Of a stretch of DNA of 64,000 nucleotides, positions 30,885-39,956 are shown piece by piece; the stretch's first letter is position 1; every line of letters starts with the position of its first letter. The position numbers and the translations under genes are program-made. Origin of the DNA: Rhodococcus sp. ABRD24 (lineage in GTDB: Bacteria > Actinomycetota > Actinomycetes > Mycobacteriales > Mycobacteriaceae). The notes beneath the pieces were generated by a model. That model worked only from the letters and a program-made list of their open reading frames with translations, was not told the origin of the DNA and searched no databases. Location: the NCBI RefSeq assembly GCF_004328705.1, contig NZ_CP035319.1, forward strand, positions 3,162,001 through 3,226,000, in the 5' to 3' direction.

Positions 30885-32141
30885 ATGGGGTACACGATGA
30901 CGGAGAAGATACTGGGTCGCGCCTCGAGTCGGCACGCGGTTCGCGCCGGTGAAAACCACGCGGTGAAGCCCGCTCGGATGATCGCCTACGACTTTCCCGG
31001 CTACACCGACGTGATGTTCCGCCAGATGCACAACGACTTCGGGATCACCGAATTGCAGGACCCGAGTCGCTATATCGTTTTCATCGATCACATGCTCACC
31101 AAGCACAACGACACGGAAGCCGAAGTCCACCAGGTTACTCGAGATTGGTGCGATTTCTACGGCATCGAGCTGCACGAAGGGCGCGGCATCGGTCACCAGC
31201 TGACTGCCGAACTCGGCCTCGCTATTCCCGGCGAGTTCCTCGTGCATTTCGACGGCCACATCAGTGGGGTTGGGGCTTTTGGGGCGCTCGGCTGGGGTAT
31301 CCGACGAGATCTCATCGAAGCCTGGGTCACCGGCCAGGTGTTCGTCGATATCCCAGCCACTACTCGATTCGACCTCCTCGGTGAGTTCCCACGTGGCGTC
31401 GATAGCCGCGACCTCGTCCACACCATCATCGAAATGGTCGGCGCCGACGGTTGCGCTCACCAAGTGATGGAATTCGGTGGACCGGGGGCACGCTCGATGG
31501 CCATCGATCACCGCCAGGGCCTCTGTGGAATGGCAATGTTCACCGGAGCCGTCTCCGCGGTATTCGAACCGGATGAGATGTCGCTGGCCTACGCGAATGA
31601 AGTCGCCCGCCGCAACTTCGATCCGGTGTATCCCGATACCGACGCCATCTATACCGCCCGCCACACGATCGACCTCGCGACCCTGACCCCACGGGTGGTA
31701 TTGCCCGGCTCGGCTCGCGTTGCCAATACCAAGACGGCAGAAGAGCTTGCTGGCACACCCATCACGAGAGCCTTCATCGGCTCATGCGCCAGCGGTCGAA
31801 TCGAGGATCTGCGTGCTGCGGCGCTGGTGCTTGACGGGGGAAAAGTCGCGCCAGGCGTCGAACTCAACATCGTGCCGACTTCCCAGCGAGTGTACGACCA
31901 GGCCGAGGAAGAAGGCATCCTCGATGTGCTTCGGCAGGCTGGTGCGCACATCAATCAGTCGAGTTGCGACTTCTGCTTCGGTTACCAGAAACCACTGCAG
32001 GCCGGCGAGAACTGCATCTCAACCGGTGTCCTGAACATCGCGGGCCGGATGGGCAGTTCCGACGCCAACATATACATGGGGTCGCCGTACACAGTCGCAG
32101 CCAGCGCCCTGGCAGGCACAATTCAGGAATCGGTCCAGTGA
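30885..32141 (+). CDS. Aconitase-family hydratase, large subunit (isopropylmalate/dimethylmaleate dehydratase-like)
   Basis: A 418-residue iron-sulfur hydratase subunit of the LeuC/DmdA type. It starts M-T-E-K-I-L-G-R-A-S and keeps the three [4Fe-4S] cysteines: Cys301 in GSCASGR, and Cys361 and Cys364 in S-S-C-D-F-C. LeuC proper is about 470 residues; this shorter form matches archaeal-type and dimethylmaleate hydratase subunits. It would add water across a substituted maleate double bond in the cytoplasm. The ATG at 30885 has AGGAG 11 nt upstream, 5 bp after the lyase stop; a GTG overlapping that stop (30876) is also in frame. Confidence 0.85.
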   Translation: MGYTMTEKILGRASSRHAVRAGENHAVKPARMIAYDFPGYTDVMFRQMHNDFGITELQDPSRYIVFIDHMLTKHNDTEAEVHQVTRDWCDFYGIELHEGRGIGHQLTAELGLAIPGEFLVHFDGHISGVGAFGALGWGIRRDLIEAWVTGQVFVDIPATTRFDLLGEFPRGVDSRDLVHTIIEMVGADGCAHQVMEFGGPGARSMAIDHRQGLCGMAMFTGAVSAVFEPDEMSLAYANEVARRNFDPVYPDTDAIYTARHTIDLATLTPRVVLPGSARVANTKTAEELAGTPITRAFIGSCASGRIEDLRAAALVLDGGKVAPGVELNIVPTSQRVYDQAEEEGILDVLRQAGAHINQSSCDFCFGYQKPLQAGENCISTGVLNIAGRMGSSDANIYMGSPYTVAASALAGTIQESVQ

Positions 32142-32671
32142 GTTCCTACCCGCCACCTCCCGACATCATCGAAGGCAAGATCGCTTGGATCTTTGGCCAC
32201 GATTTCGATATCGATCTCGTCGTCGGCGTGTCCAATATCAAGTCCTACAATCCCGACCATCTGCGTTCGGTGTGCATGAAGGAATACGATCCGACGTTCA
32301 CCGATCGCGTCTGCCCCGGCGACATCATCGTCGGGGGTCGCAACTTCGGCTATGGCCATCCGCACTATCCGCCCATGGTCGCTCTCCGGAATGCCGGTAT
32401 CGCCGCCATAGTCGCAGAGTCCTTCTCGCCCGGTTTTTGGCGCGGCGAGACCTTCAACGGCATGCCGTTGATCACGGTCCCCGGTGTATCGACCGCAGTA
32501 CGGGTTCACGATTCCGTAGCCCTCGACTGGCGCGCTGCCACTCTGCGACTGTCCGACGGAACCCGCCTGGTCGGCACCCCGCCCAATCCTCGGACCGTAC
32601 AGGTCATCGAGGCCGGCGGTTCCTACAACCTCCTGCTCGCTGAGCGCGCACGCGAAAGACAGGCTCAATGA
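32138..32671 (+). CDS. Aconitase-family hydratase, small subunit (LeuD/DmdB-like)
   Basis: A 177-residue swivelling domain that completes the active site of the large subunit. The key substrate loop reads G-R-N-F-G-Y-G-H-P-H-Y-P-P (residues 67-79), where ordinary LeuD has G-x-N-F-G-C-G-S-S-R-E-H. The serine and arginine that normally bind the substrate carboxylate are replaced by histidines and aromatic residues. GTG 32138 overlaps the large-subunit stop by 4 nt (GTGA), so translation is coupled. The fold is clear but the altered loop argues for an unusual substrate. Confidence 0.82.
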   Translation: MSSYPPPPDIIEGKIAWIFGHDFDIDLVVGVSNIKSYNPDHLRSVCMKEYDPTFTDRVCPGDIIVGGRNFGYGHPHYPPMVALRNAGIAAIVAESFSPGFWRGETFNGMPLITVPGVSTAVRVHDSVALDWRAATLRLSDGTRLVGTPPNPRTVQVIEAGGSYNLLLAERARERQAQ

Positions 32672-34017
32672 TGAACACCGAACCTTCCCTCGAGGCCAGT
32701 GACCTTCGCCCCTCCGAACCACTCCCGGCAATACCGTTGAAAAAGTCGAGTTCCGTGGCCCGGCGCGCCGCCATTGCAGGCGGTGTCGGCACCCTCATCG
32801 AATACTATGACTTCGCGGTGTATGGCTTCCTCGCCATCACCATCGCGCCCCTCTTCTTCCCGTCGGACAGTTCCTCGGTGTCGATTCTGTCCACTCTGGC
32901 TGTTTTCGGCGTTGCCTACGTCGCTCGTCCGCTCGGCGGGATCTTTTTTGGTCGCCTCGGCGACCGCCGCGGACGTCGGTCCGCACTCGTTATCACCGTC
33001 GTCAGCATGGGCGTGGCCTGCGGCATTCTCGGCCTACTCCCGACTCACTCCAATGTCGGCGTCGTCGCCCCCGTCTTACTGGTACTCGTCCGGCTTGCCC
33101 AAGGATTCTCTGCCGGCGGTGAAGTCGGCGGCGCGGCTACTTACATCGCCGAATCGGCACCGACCGGAAAGCGCGGATTCTTCGGGTCCTTCACACCGGT
33201 CGGTTCGACACTCGGCTTCGCCGTGGCTGCCGCAGTCGTTGGCGTGGTGGCCCTTCTCACCACGGAAGAACAGATGGAGTCGTGGGGTTGGCGCATCCCA
33301 TTCTTGCTCGCACTTCCCCTCGCCGCTCTCTGTCTCCGGGTCAGGATGAAGCTGGAGGACACCCCTGAATTTGAGGAGATGGCCGAAAAGCAGCAGGTCA
33401 CAAAGAGTCCGCTACTTGACACCATCACCCAAAATCCGCTGGCAGTCCTCCGAGTCGTGGGCATCGCCATCGCCATGAACGGTTCCGGCTACATCGGATT
33501 GACGTACTTCAGCGTATATCTGATCAACGACGTCGGGTTTTCGAAGGACACCGTCTACTGGACATCGGCCATCAGTATTGCTCTGGCCTGCACCACATTC
33601 CCGCTCAGCGGCATGCTCACTGATAGATGGGGCCGCAAACCGATACTGATTGGCGGCTACCTCGCTTTTGTCGTGATCGCGCTCCCTGCCTTCATCATCA
33701 TGAGCTCAACATCCAGCATTCTTGTCATCGGCATCGTCTACTTCGTCTATATGGTGCTCAACGGGGTCGTGCAGGTCCCCGCTTTCCCCCTGTTCACGGA
33801 ACTCTTCCCCCGTACGGTCCGCTACACCGGAGTATCCCTGGGCTTCAATATCGGCACCATTGCCGCTGGTGGAACAGCGCCCTACGTCGCCGCCCAGCTC
33901 GTCGAATCGACCGGCAACGCAATGTCACCCGCCTACTGGGTCATGGGAGTTTGCGTCATCGGCCTCCTCACGGTCCTCACGGTCCGTGAGACCGGACAGA
34001 AGGAACTCCCGGCATGA
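32668..34017 (+). CDS. MHS-family (MFS) transporter
   Basis: A 449-residue, 12-helix metabolite:H+ symporter. Family motifs include G-T-L-I-E-Y-Y-D-F-A-V-Y in helix 1, G-D-R-R-G-R-R in loop 2-3, and G-F-S-A-G-G-E-V-G-G-A in helix 4. It overlaps the hydratase small-subunit stop by 4 nt (ATGA) and the ligase start by 4 nt, so it belongs to the operon. It presumably imports the dicarboxylic or tricarboxylic acid that the operon degrades. A second MHS gene of the same family lies at 17051-18376. Confidence 0.88.
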   Translation: MMNTEPSLEASDLRPSEPLPAIPLKKSSSVARRAAIAGGVGTLIEYYDFAVYGFLAITIAPLFFPSDSSSVSILSTLAVFGVAYVARPLGGIFFGRLGDRRGRRSALVITVVSMGVACGILGLLPTHSNVGVVAPVLLVLVRLAQGFSAGGEVGGAATYIAESAPTGKRGFFGSFTPVGSTLGFAVAAAVVGVVALLTTEEQMESWGWRIPFLLALPLAALCLRVRMKLEDTPEFEEMAEKQQVTKSPLLDTITQNPLAVLRVVGIAIAMNGSGYIGLTYFSVYLINDVGFSKDTVYWTSAISIALACTTFPLSGMLTDRWGRKPILIGGYLAFVVIALPAFIIMSSTSSILVIGIVYFVYMVLNGVVQVPAFPLFTELFPRTVRYTGVSLGFNIGTIAAGGTAPYVAAQLVESTGNAMSPAYWVMGVCVIGLLTVLTVRETGQKELPA

Positions 34018-35738
34018 GCACCCACGACCCGGAAACGGCACCAACCGATGAGTCCCAAAAGAGCGCGGTCGCCGCACAGTTCGAGGCCCGGCCCCGCTTG
34101 TGCACACTCATCGAAGCCTGGAGTAACCGGGTCCGACACGATCCTGACTCTCCAGCCCTGGTGTACTTCGACAACACGCTCTCCGTGCGCCAGGCCGATG
34201 ACTTCGCGAATGCGCTCGCAGTTGCCCTCGCCGAACTCGGCGTGGGGCACCGCGATCGGGTGGGCATCCACCTCCAGAACATTCCGCAATATGCGCTTGT
34301 TCTACTCGCACTGTGGAAACTCGGCGCGACCGCGCTCTTGATCAACCCAATGTACCGCGGCCGGGAGCTGCGGGAGTTGGTCACCGATGCGGAACCGCTC
34401 GGGATCATCACCACCGACCACGATGTGCAGGCGGTCAGGGAGAGCGTCACCGGAACGACGGTTCGGTGGGTGCTCGGGACCGCAGAATCCGATCTGCAGT
34501 CGCGTGACGATCCCCGGGTTTTCGGCTCGCCCTCCGGGAGCTCAGAATCAGAGGGGCTCACCCGAGATGCTCCGGCAACGACAGCAACACCATTGGCGTC
34601 CCCCGAGATCGATCTACTGCGGCTCGCTGACGAGTACATCGGCAAACGTCCTCCTCAGGTCAGACTTGGCAGCGACGATTTGGCGTTCCTCGCCTACACC
34701 TCAGGCACGACCGGGCCTCCGAAGGGTGCGATGAACACACACGCCAACGTGCTCGCGGTGACCACCAACTTCGCGCGACTCGCTGGCATCGCCCCAGGAG
34801 ATGTCGTCTTCGCGCTCGCTCCGTTGTTCCACATCACCGGCGCCGTCGTCATCGCTTCGCTCGCCCTTACCGAACAAACCACCCTGGTGTTCGCTGGGCG
34901 CTTCCAGAACGACGTGGCTGTCGATGCCATGCATGAGCACAGGGTCACCTACACCATAGGATCGATCACCGCCTTCAACGCGATAATGAACTCCAATTAC
35001 GCTTCTGCCGAGCACTTCTCCCACGTGAAGACGCTGTTCAGCGGGGGAGCTCCGGTGCCGCCGAGTACGGTCGTCCGATTCCAGGAACGGTTCGGCCACT
35101 ACATCCACAACGCCTACGGCATGACTGAAACCTCATCGGCAGTCGCCGCAGTACCGCCCGGCACATCCGCGCCGGTGGATCCCGGCAGCGGAACACTGTC
35201 AATCGGACGACCATTACCCGGTGTGAAGTTGGAAGTGATCGACTCCGAATGCCGGCCACTCCCACCCGGACATCAAGGCGAACTCGTCATTACCGCCCCA
35301 CAAGTGGTCTCCGGGTACTGGCGCAAACCAATGGATTCCGACGCGATTATGCTCGGGGGAAGGCTCCGATCCGGTGACAGCGCAATCGTGGACGAACATG
35401 GCTGGGTCTACCTAGTAGACCGGATCAAGGACCAGATCAACGTCTCCGGGTACAAAGTATGGCCACGAGAAGTCGAGGACGTGCTCCACGCGCATCCGGC
35501 TGTACTCGAGGCGGCGGTCGTGGGAGTTCCCGACGAGTATCGCGGGGAGTCGGTAGCCGCCTACATCTCGCTGAGGGATGGGCACAGCATCGGCCCCGAC
35601 GATTTACTGTCGTTCGCCCGCGAGCGCCTTGCGCCCTACAAGCGCCCCAGAACCGTCAAAATCGTTGCGGAACTACCGAAAACGCAAACGGGTAAAATCC
35701 GCAGACGCGCACTGCGTGATCCTGAATTGTCCTCGTGA
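34014..35738 (+). CDS. Acyl-CoA synthetase (AMP-forming)
   Basis: A 574-residue ANL-superfamily ligase. The AMP-binding signature Y-T-S-G-T-T-G-P-P-K-G-A, the Y-G-M-T-E-T-S motif, the hinge D-R-I-K-D-Q-I-N-V-S-G and the C-terminal catalytic lysine in T-Q-T-G-K-I-R-R-R are all present. It would activate an acid to its CoA ester. A variable stretch at about residues 150-200 (poorly conserved, serine and proline rich) is longer than in typical members. It starts at ATG 34014, overlapping the transporter stop. It may activate the propionate-like or acetate-like product of the lyase, or the substrate itself. Confidence 0.88.
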   Translation: MSTHDPETAPTDESQKSAVAAQFEARPRLCTLIEAWSNRVRHDPDSPALVYFDNTLSVRQADDFANALAVALAELGVGHRDRVGIHLQNIPQYALVLLALWKLGATALLINPMYRGRELRELVTDAEPLGIITTDHDVQAVRESVTGTTVRWVLGTAESDLQSRDDPRVFGSPSGSSESEGLTRDAPATTATPLASPEIDLLRLADEYIGKRPPQVRLGSDDLAFLAYTSGTTGPPKGAMNTHANVLAVTTNFARLAGIAPGDVVFALAPLFHITGAVVIASLALTEQTTLVFAGRFQNDVAVDAMHEHRVTYTIGSITAFNAIMNSNYASAEHFSHVKTLFSGGAPVPPSTVVRFQERFGHYIHNAYGMTETSSAVAAVPPGTSAPVDPGSGTLSIGRPLPGVKLEVIDSECRPLPPGHQGELVITAPQVVSGYWRKPMDSDAIMLGGRLRSGDSAIVDEHGWVYLVDRIKDQINVSGYKVWPREVEDVLHAHPAVLEAAVVGVPDEYRGESVAAYISLRDGHSIGPDDLLSFARERLAPYKRPRTVKIVAELPKTQTGKIRRRALRDPELSS

Positions 35739-36189
35739 GTCCGGAGCCACCATCTCGAGGGTCACCGGCAAGTTCGCCGGGGAGATGACAGCGGGCCGCG
35801 CGGCGTACGGGCTCATCGTGGTTTGTGCAACTGGCTGAAAGAGCTGTCCGAGGCGACCAACACGGTGTGGGAACCCGCGGTCGCGCAGACCTGTGCAATC
35901 GACTTGATCCGCAGCAGGTTTCGATTCGATCCTCGAAGCATCGGGGCGCGATGTCTCTTGAACTCAAGGCTGTTTTCGCGGCTACGGTCGAGGCTGCGGC
36001 CAAGGGTGTCTGGTGGACCGATGGGTGAATCTTCGAGCCGGTATCCCGGATCAGGACACTCAGGGCTTTTCAGTCGGTATGGTGTTGCACGAATGCCGCG
36101 CTGAGGTGATCTTCGGCAGCTTCATCGACGGGCGATAACGAGCACGTTCAGTGGTGCCGGCATGTTCATGCTTTGGGGAGGATTTTCGG
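35739..36189. other. Intergenic region before the mycolyltransferase
   Basis: About 450 bp without a credible gene. It holds the end of the catabolic operon and the promoter of the mycolyltransferase. A strong GGGGAGG ribosome site sits at 36175-36181. The open frames here (for example at 35823) have no family resemblance. No clear terminator was found after the ligase gene. Confidence 0.5.
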
Positions 36190-37239
36190 ATGAGGAATGT
36201 GAAGATCGGGCGCGCGCGTGTTCTGGCGGCTGCGATTATCGTGACCGCCGCGTCGGTGCTCGCGGCGCCGGCAACAGCTTTCGCCGGGGGCGCCACCACG
36301 TCGCCGGCAAAGGACGCGACGATGACGGCGACCGGCGCATACCTCGTGAGCACCACCAAGAACTCCGACCGCAAGGTCACGATCTCGGTGTACTCGCCGT
36401 CGATGGACCGGAAGATCCCGCTCGAGGTCATCCTCCCCGCAGACACCAGTCAGCCGCGCCCGACGCTCTATCTCCTCAACGGCGCGGGCGGCGGTGAGGA
36501 CTCGGCTACCTGGCAGCGGAAGACCGATGTCATGAACTTCTTCCGGGACAAGAACGTCAACGTCGTCACCCCCCTCGAAGGCGCGTTCAGCTACTACACC
36601 GACTGGGTCAAGGACGATCCGACGCTCGGCCGCCAGAAGTGGCAGACCTTCATGCTCGAGGAACTGCCGCCCGTCATCGACGCCGAGTTCGACACCAACA
36701 AGGTGCAGTCCATCGCGGCGATCTCCATGACCGGTACCTCGGTACTCAACTACGCAATCGCCAAGCCTGGCTTCTACAAGAGTGTCGGTTCCTTCAGCGG
36801 CTGCGCCGAGACCAGCACCTGGGTCGGTCAGAATGCGATCCAGTTGGTGACCGGTGTGCGCGGGGGAGTCGACATCACCAACATGTGGGGCCCCCTCGAT
36901 GGACGGGGTTGGATCGACAACGATCCGGTCGTCAATGCCGAAAGGCTCCGCGGGACCGAGCTCTACATCACCACCGGCTCCGGACTGCCCGGCCCGCACG
37001 AGACGTTGAACGGTCCGGGTATCAACGGTCAGATGGGGGCGCTCGCCAATCAGGTCATTGTGGGCGGTGTGCTCGAGGCCGGAACCAACTACTGCACTTT
37101 CAACCTGGCGAACCGTCTCGCCCAGCTGAAGATTCCGGCGACCTTCGACTTCAAGCCCGGCGGCACCCATTCATGGGGCTACTGGCAGGACGATCTGCAC
37201 AACTCCTGGCCGATGATCGCCCGGTCGATGGGGATTTAG
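36190..37239 (+). CDS. Secreted mycolyltransferase (antigen 85 family)
   Basis: A 349-residue alpha/beta hydrolase exported by a Sec signal peptide (about residues 1-32, ending A-F-A). It matches the Corynebacterineae antigen 85/Fbp/Cmt esterases that transfer mycolic acid between trehalose monomycolates and to arabinogalactan. The nucleophile is Ser179 in A-I-S-M-T-G, in place of the more common G-L-S-M-x-G; the acid and the histidine in H-S-W-G-Y-W follow near the end. It starts at ATG 36190, 8 nt after GGGGAGG. A 21-bp hairpin terminator follows. Confidence 0.9.
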   Translation: MRNVKIGRARVLAAAIIVTAASVLAAPATAFAGGATTSPAKDATMTATGAYLVSTTKNSDRKVTISVYSPSMDRKIPLEVILPADTSQPRPTLYLLNGAGGGEDSATWQRKTDVMNFFRDKNVNVVTPLEGAFSYYTDWVKDDPTLGRQKWQTFMLEELPPVIDAEFDTNKVQSIAAISMTGTSVLNYAIAKPGFYKSVGSFSGCAETSTWVGQNAIQLVTGVRGGVDITNMWGPLDGRGWIDNDPVVNAERLRGTELYITTGSGLPGPHETLNGPGINGQMGALANQVIVGGVLEAGTNYCTFNLANRLAQLKIPATFDFKPGGTHSWGYWQDDLHNSWPMIARSMGI

Positions 37240-37259
37240 CCCGCAGCACTTCGGCACTT

Positions 37260-37302
37260 CGGCAGAGGCCGTCGACACCTCAGGTGTCGACGGCCTCTGC
37301 CG
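37260..37302 (+). terminator. Mycolyltransferase terminator
   Basis: A perfect 21-bp inverted repeat (37260-37280 with 37282-37302) with a one-base centre at 37281; in RNA the inner pairs would open to form a small loop. It lies 21 bp after the stop and 55 bp before the furA promoter. Confidence 0.8.
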
Positions 37303-37356
37303 TGACGTGGCCCGAGGACTTGCGAGCACTCTCGGCGAAACTGGAGCCAGTTGTTC

Positions 37357-37386
37357 TTTTGACTTATTCCAGAAAAGGCGGATACT
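37357..37386 (+). promoter_or_regulatory. furA-katA promoter with FurA box
   Basis: An AT-rich stretch centred on TTGACTTATTCCAGAAAA (37359-37376) closely resembles the autoregulatory site upstream of mycobacterial furA. TTGACT (37359-37364) and GATACT (37381-37386) form a promoter with 16-bp spacing. The predicted transcript start falls at or next to the furA ATG (37393), so the mRNA may be leaderless. Confidence 0.7.
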
Positions 37387-37392
37387 GGGCTC

Positions 37393-37947
37393 ATGCAACC
37401 TGGAGAGCGCGACGTCGAGCCCCGCACACGGCTGCGGGAAGCGGGTCTGCGTGTCACCGCTCCTCGCGTTGCGGTTCTGAACACCGTTGCCGCGAATCCA
37501 CATTCGGATGCGGAGCAGGTCGCTGCCGAGGTGCGCCGTCAGCTCGGTTCGGTCTCGAGACAGGCTGTCTACGACGTCCTCGGGGCCTGCGTCCGTGCGG
37601 GGTTGCTGCGCCGGATCGAGCCCGCAGGCTCGTCGGCGCGGTACGAGACCCGCACCGCGGACAACCATCACCACCTGGTGTGCCGCGCCTGCGGCGCGGT
37701 CGTCGACGTCGATTGCGTCGTCGGTCATGCTCCCTGCCTGGAGCCCTCGAGTGACCACGGGTTCGTAATCGACGAGGCCGAGGTCGTGTTCTGGGGTCTG
37801 TGTTCCGAATGCCGGAAGGATTCGGCGAAAACCGGGGCACGGGCCGATGCCAGCTCACAGAATCAAGACGATGTACCCGGATCGGGTGGGTCGATCACTT
37901 CGAAGACAGCCACAGCCCATCAGTGCCAAGGAGGCTTCGCAAAATGA
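37393..37947 (+). CDS. furA: FurA-type peroxide-sensing repressor
   Basis: A 184-residue Fur-family repressor that controls the adjacent catalase. The N-terminal winged helix ([11 protein letters not shown], about residues 15-80) is followed by the metal region with H-H-H-L-V-C-R-A-C and a second pair, C-S-E-C. Typical FurA is about 147 residues; the last 40 residues here are polar and low-complexity and run into the katA start, so the tail may exist mainly to couple translation. The stop overlaps the katA ATG by 4 nt. No ribosome site precedes the ATG, in line with a leaderless message. Confidence 0.9.
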   Translation: MQPGERDVEPRTRLREAGLRVTAPRVAVLNTVAANPHSDAEQVAAEVRRQLGSVSRQAVYDVLGACVRAGLLRRIEPAGSSARYETRTADNHHHLVCRACGAVVDVDCVVGHAPCLEPSSDHGFVIDEAEVVFWGLCSECRKDSAKTGARADASSQNQDDVPGSGGSITSKTATAHQCQGGFAK

Positions 37948-39410
37948 CGTCCGCACAGTCACGTCCGACGACGAACAACTTCGGAATCCCCGTCGCCAGC
38001 GACGACGAGTCGCTCACCGCGGGGACGCAGGGACCGATTCTTCTGCACGACCACTACCTGATCGAGAAGCTGGCGCAGTTCAACCGCGAGCGGGTGCCCG
38101 AGCGCATCGTGCATGCCAAGGGCGGTGGTGCATTCGGCGAACTGGTCATCACCGGTGACGTCAGCAAATACACCAAGGCGAAGTTCCTGCAGCCCGGCAA
38201 GAAGACCGAGTCGCTGGTGCGGTTCTCCACCGTCGCCGGCGAGCAGGGCAGCCCCGACACCTGGCGCGATCCGCGCGGGTTCGCGATGAAGTTCTACACC
38301 GAAGAGGGCAACTACGACCTCGTCGGCAACAACACGCCGATCTTCTTCATCAAGGACCCCATCAAGTTCCCCGACTTCATCCGCTCACAGAAGCGGTTGC
38401 CGGGTTCGGGTCTGCGTGACCACGACATGCAGTGGGACTTCTGGACGCTGCGTCCGGAGACCGCGCATCAGGTGACCTGGCTGATGGGGGATCGCGGCAT
38501 CCCGAAGACGTGGCGGCACATGGACGGTTTCGGTTCGCACACCTACCAGTGGGTCAATGCTGCCGGTGAGCGCTTCTGGGTCAAGTACCACTTCAAGACC
38601 GACCAGGGCATCGAGTTCCTCACGCAGGCCGAGGCAGACACGCTCGCCGGCTCCGACCCGGACTACCACCGCGCCGATCTGTACAACGCGATCGACCGCG
38701 GTGAGTTCCCCACCTGGACCATGAAGGTCCAGGTCATGCCGGTCGCGGAGGCGGAGGGCTACCGCTTCAACCCATTCGACCTGACCAAGGTGTGGTCCCA
38801 AAAGGACTACCCCCTGATCGAGGTCGGCAAGTGGACCCTCAATCGCAATCCGGAGAACTTCTTCGCGCAGATCGAGCAGGCGTCGTTCGAGCCGTCGAAC
38901 GTGGTGCCGGGCATCGGATTCAGCCCCGACAAGATGCTGCTCGGCCGCGTGTTCTCCTACGCCGACGCGCACCGGTACCGGATCGGCACCAACTACGCCG
39001 ACCTCCCGGTGAATGCACCCAAAGCGCCCGTGAACTCCTACTCCAAGGAGGGCGCGATGCGCTACAGCTTCAACTCCGCCGACACCCCGGTATACGCGCC
39101 CAACTCGTATGGCGGACCGCACGCCGATCCGTCGGCCGCCGGCGACGAGGGCCTGTGGGCGTTCGACGGCGAGGCAGTGCGCGCCGGATACATTCAGCAC
39201 CCGGAGGACGGCGACTTCACCCAGGCCGGAACCTTGGTCCGCGAGGTGCTCGACGACGCCGCCCGTGAGCGTCTGGTGAGCAACATCGTCGGCCATGCGC
39301 TCGGCGGTGTCAGCGAGCCGGTGCTGCAGCGCGTCTTCGAGTACTGGAAGAACGTGGACGCCGAGCTCGGCAAGAAGGTCGAGGAAGGCGTGCGCGCCGG
39401 CCAGAAGTAA
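37944..39410 (+). CDS. katA: Catalase (monofunctional, haem)
   Basis: A 488-residue clade 3-size monofunctional catalase that dismutates hydrogen peroxide. Motifs are the N-terminal [13 protein letters not shown], the distal histidine in E-R-I-V-H-A-K-G, the asparagine in Y-D-L-V-G-N-N-T-P, and the proximal haem tyrosine in [14 protein letters not shown]. It starts at ATG 37944 with AAGGAGG upstream, overlapping furA by ATGA. In mycobacteria furA pairs with katG, a catalase-peroxidase; the pairing with a monofunctional catalase here is a rhodococcal or streptomycete-like variation. A 15-bp terminator follows. Confidence 0.95.
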   Translation: MTSAQSRPTTNNFGIPVASDDESLTAGTQGPILLHDHYLIEKLAQFNRERVPERIVHAKGGGAFGELVITGDVSKYTKAKFLQPGKKTESLVRFSTVAGEQGSPDTWRDPRGFAMKFYTEEGNYDLVGNNTPIFFIKDPIKFPDFIRSQKRLPGSGLRDHDMQWDFWTLRPETAHQVTWLMGDRGIPKTWRHMDGFGSHTYQWVNAAGERFWVKYHFKTDQGIEFLTQAEADTLAGSDPDYHRADLYNAIDRGEFPTWTMKVQVMPVAEAEGYRFNPFDLTKVWSQKDYPLIEVGKWTLNRNPENFFAQIEQASFEPSNVVPGIGFSPDKMLLGRVFSYADAHRYRIGTNYADLPVNAPKAPVNSYSKEGAMRYSFNSADTPVYAPNSYGGPHADPSAAGDEGLWAFDGEAVRAGYIQHPEDGDFTQAGTLVREVLDDAARERLVSNIVGHALGGVSEPVLQRVFEYWKNVDAELGKKVEEGVRAGQK

Positions 39411-39425
39411 CGGCCGTACGAACCA

Positions 39426-39462
39426 GGAAGGATCCGCCCCGTGTGTCGGGGCGGATCCTTCC
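39426..39462 (+). terminator. katA terminator
   Basis: A perfect 15-bp stem (39426-39440 with 39448-39462) with a 7-nt loop, 16 bp after the katA stop. Confidence 0.85.
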
Positions 39463-39493
39463 GCGTTCGAGGACTTCTCGGCCTACCTACTCG

Positions 39494-39556
39494 TCAGGGG
39501 AGGAGTCCCCACCAGTAGATGATGGTTGCTGCCAGCCACAGAATCACCGTGTCCAT
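39494..39556 (-). CDS. 20-residue membrane peptide (candidate)
   Basis: A short frame on the minus strand reads M-D-T-V-I-L-W-L-A-A-T-I-I-Y-W-W-G-L-L-P then TGA. GGGAGG lies 5 nt before the ATG, an optimal ribosome site. The peptide is one hydrophobic helix with three tryptophans, the kind that inserts in the membrane and modulates a larger protein. It does not match a known small subunit that I can recall. It is transcribed towards katA, with its own promoter presumably in 39560-39700. Short peptides arise by chance, so the call rests on the ribosome site and composition. Confidence 0.5.
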   Translation of the reverse strand: MDTVILWLAATIIYWWGLLP

Positions 39557-39956
39557 AACCGCCTCCCGGGCACTCGAGGATTACTTCCATCATGCCCCTC
39601 GGAGTCGACGCTGACCAACGGCGGCGACGACCGGTTGCGGAGCAATGACTGCCACGGGCAGATTGTGTGGTTTCGAATGACCGCGTCGACACCGTTGCCG
39701 TGTGTGGAGTGTGGCCTCACCGCCGCCGCGGCGGCGGGCGGGTCACGGTTTCGAGAAACCCTGCCAGGAAATCGATCGGCAACCGCTCGGCGGCGGGGGC
39801 CGGTAGTTCCTCGACGGGGGCGCCGGCCCCGCGATGGTCCGTCGTGTCCGTCGAACCCGCGTGTCGGTGGTCGTTGCTACGGTTCAGGGTGCGGGGTCCG
39901 ACACTTCCGGTGTCGGGCCCCGACTCTGTTCGTCAGCGTGAAAGGTGTTCTCCCAC
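39557..39956. other. Intergenic region before the YdjM-type hydrolase
   Basis: About 400 bp with no credible gene. It would carry the promoter of the 20-residue peptide on the minus strand and of the hydrolase on the plus strand (an AAAGG lies at 39941-39945). No repeat or hairpin stood out. Confidence 0.45.
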
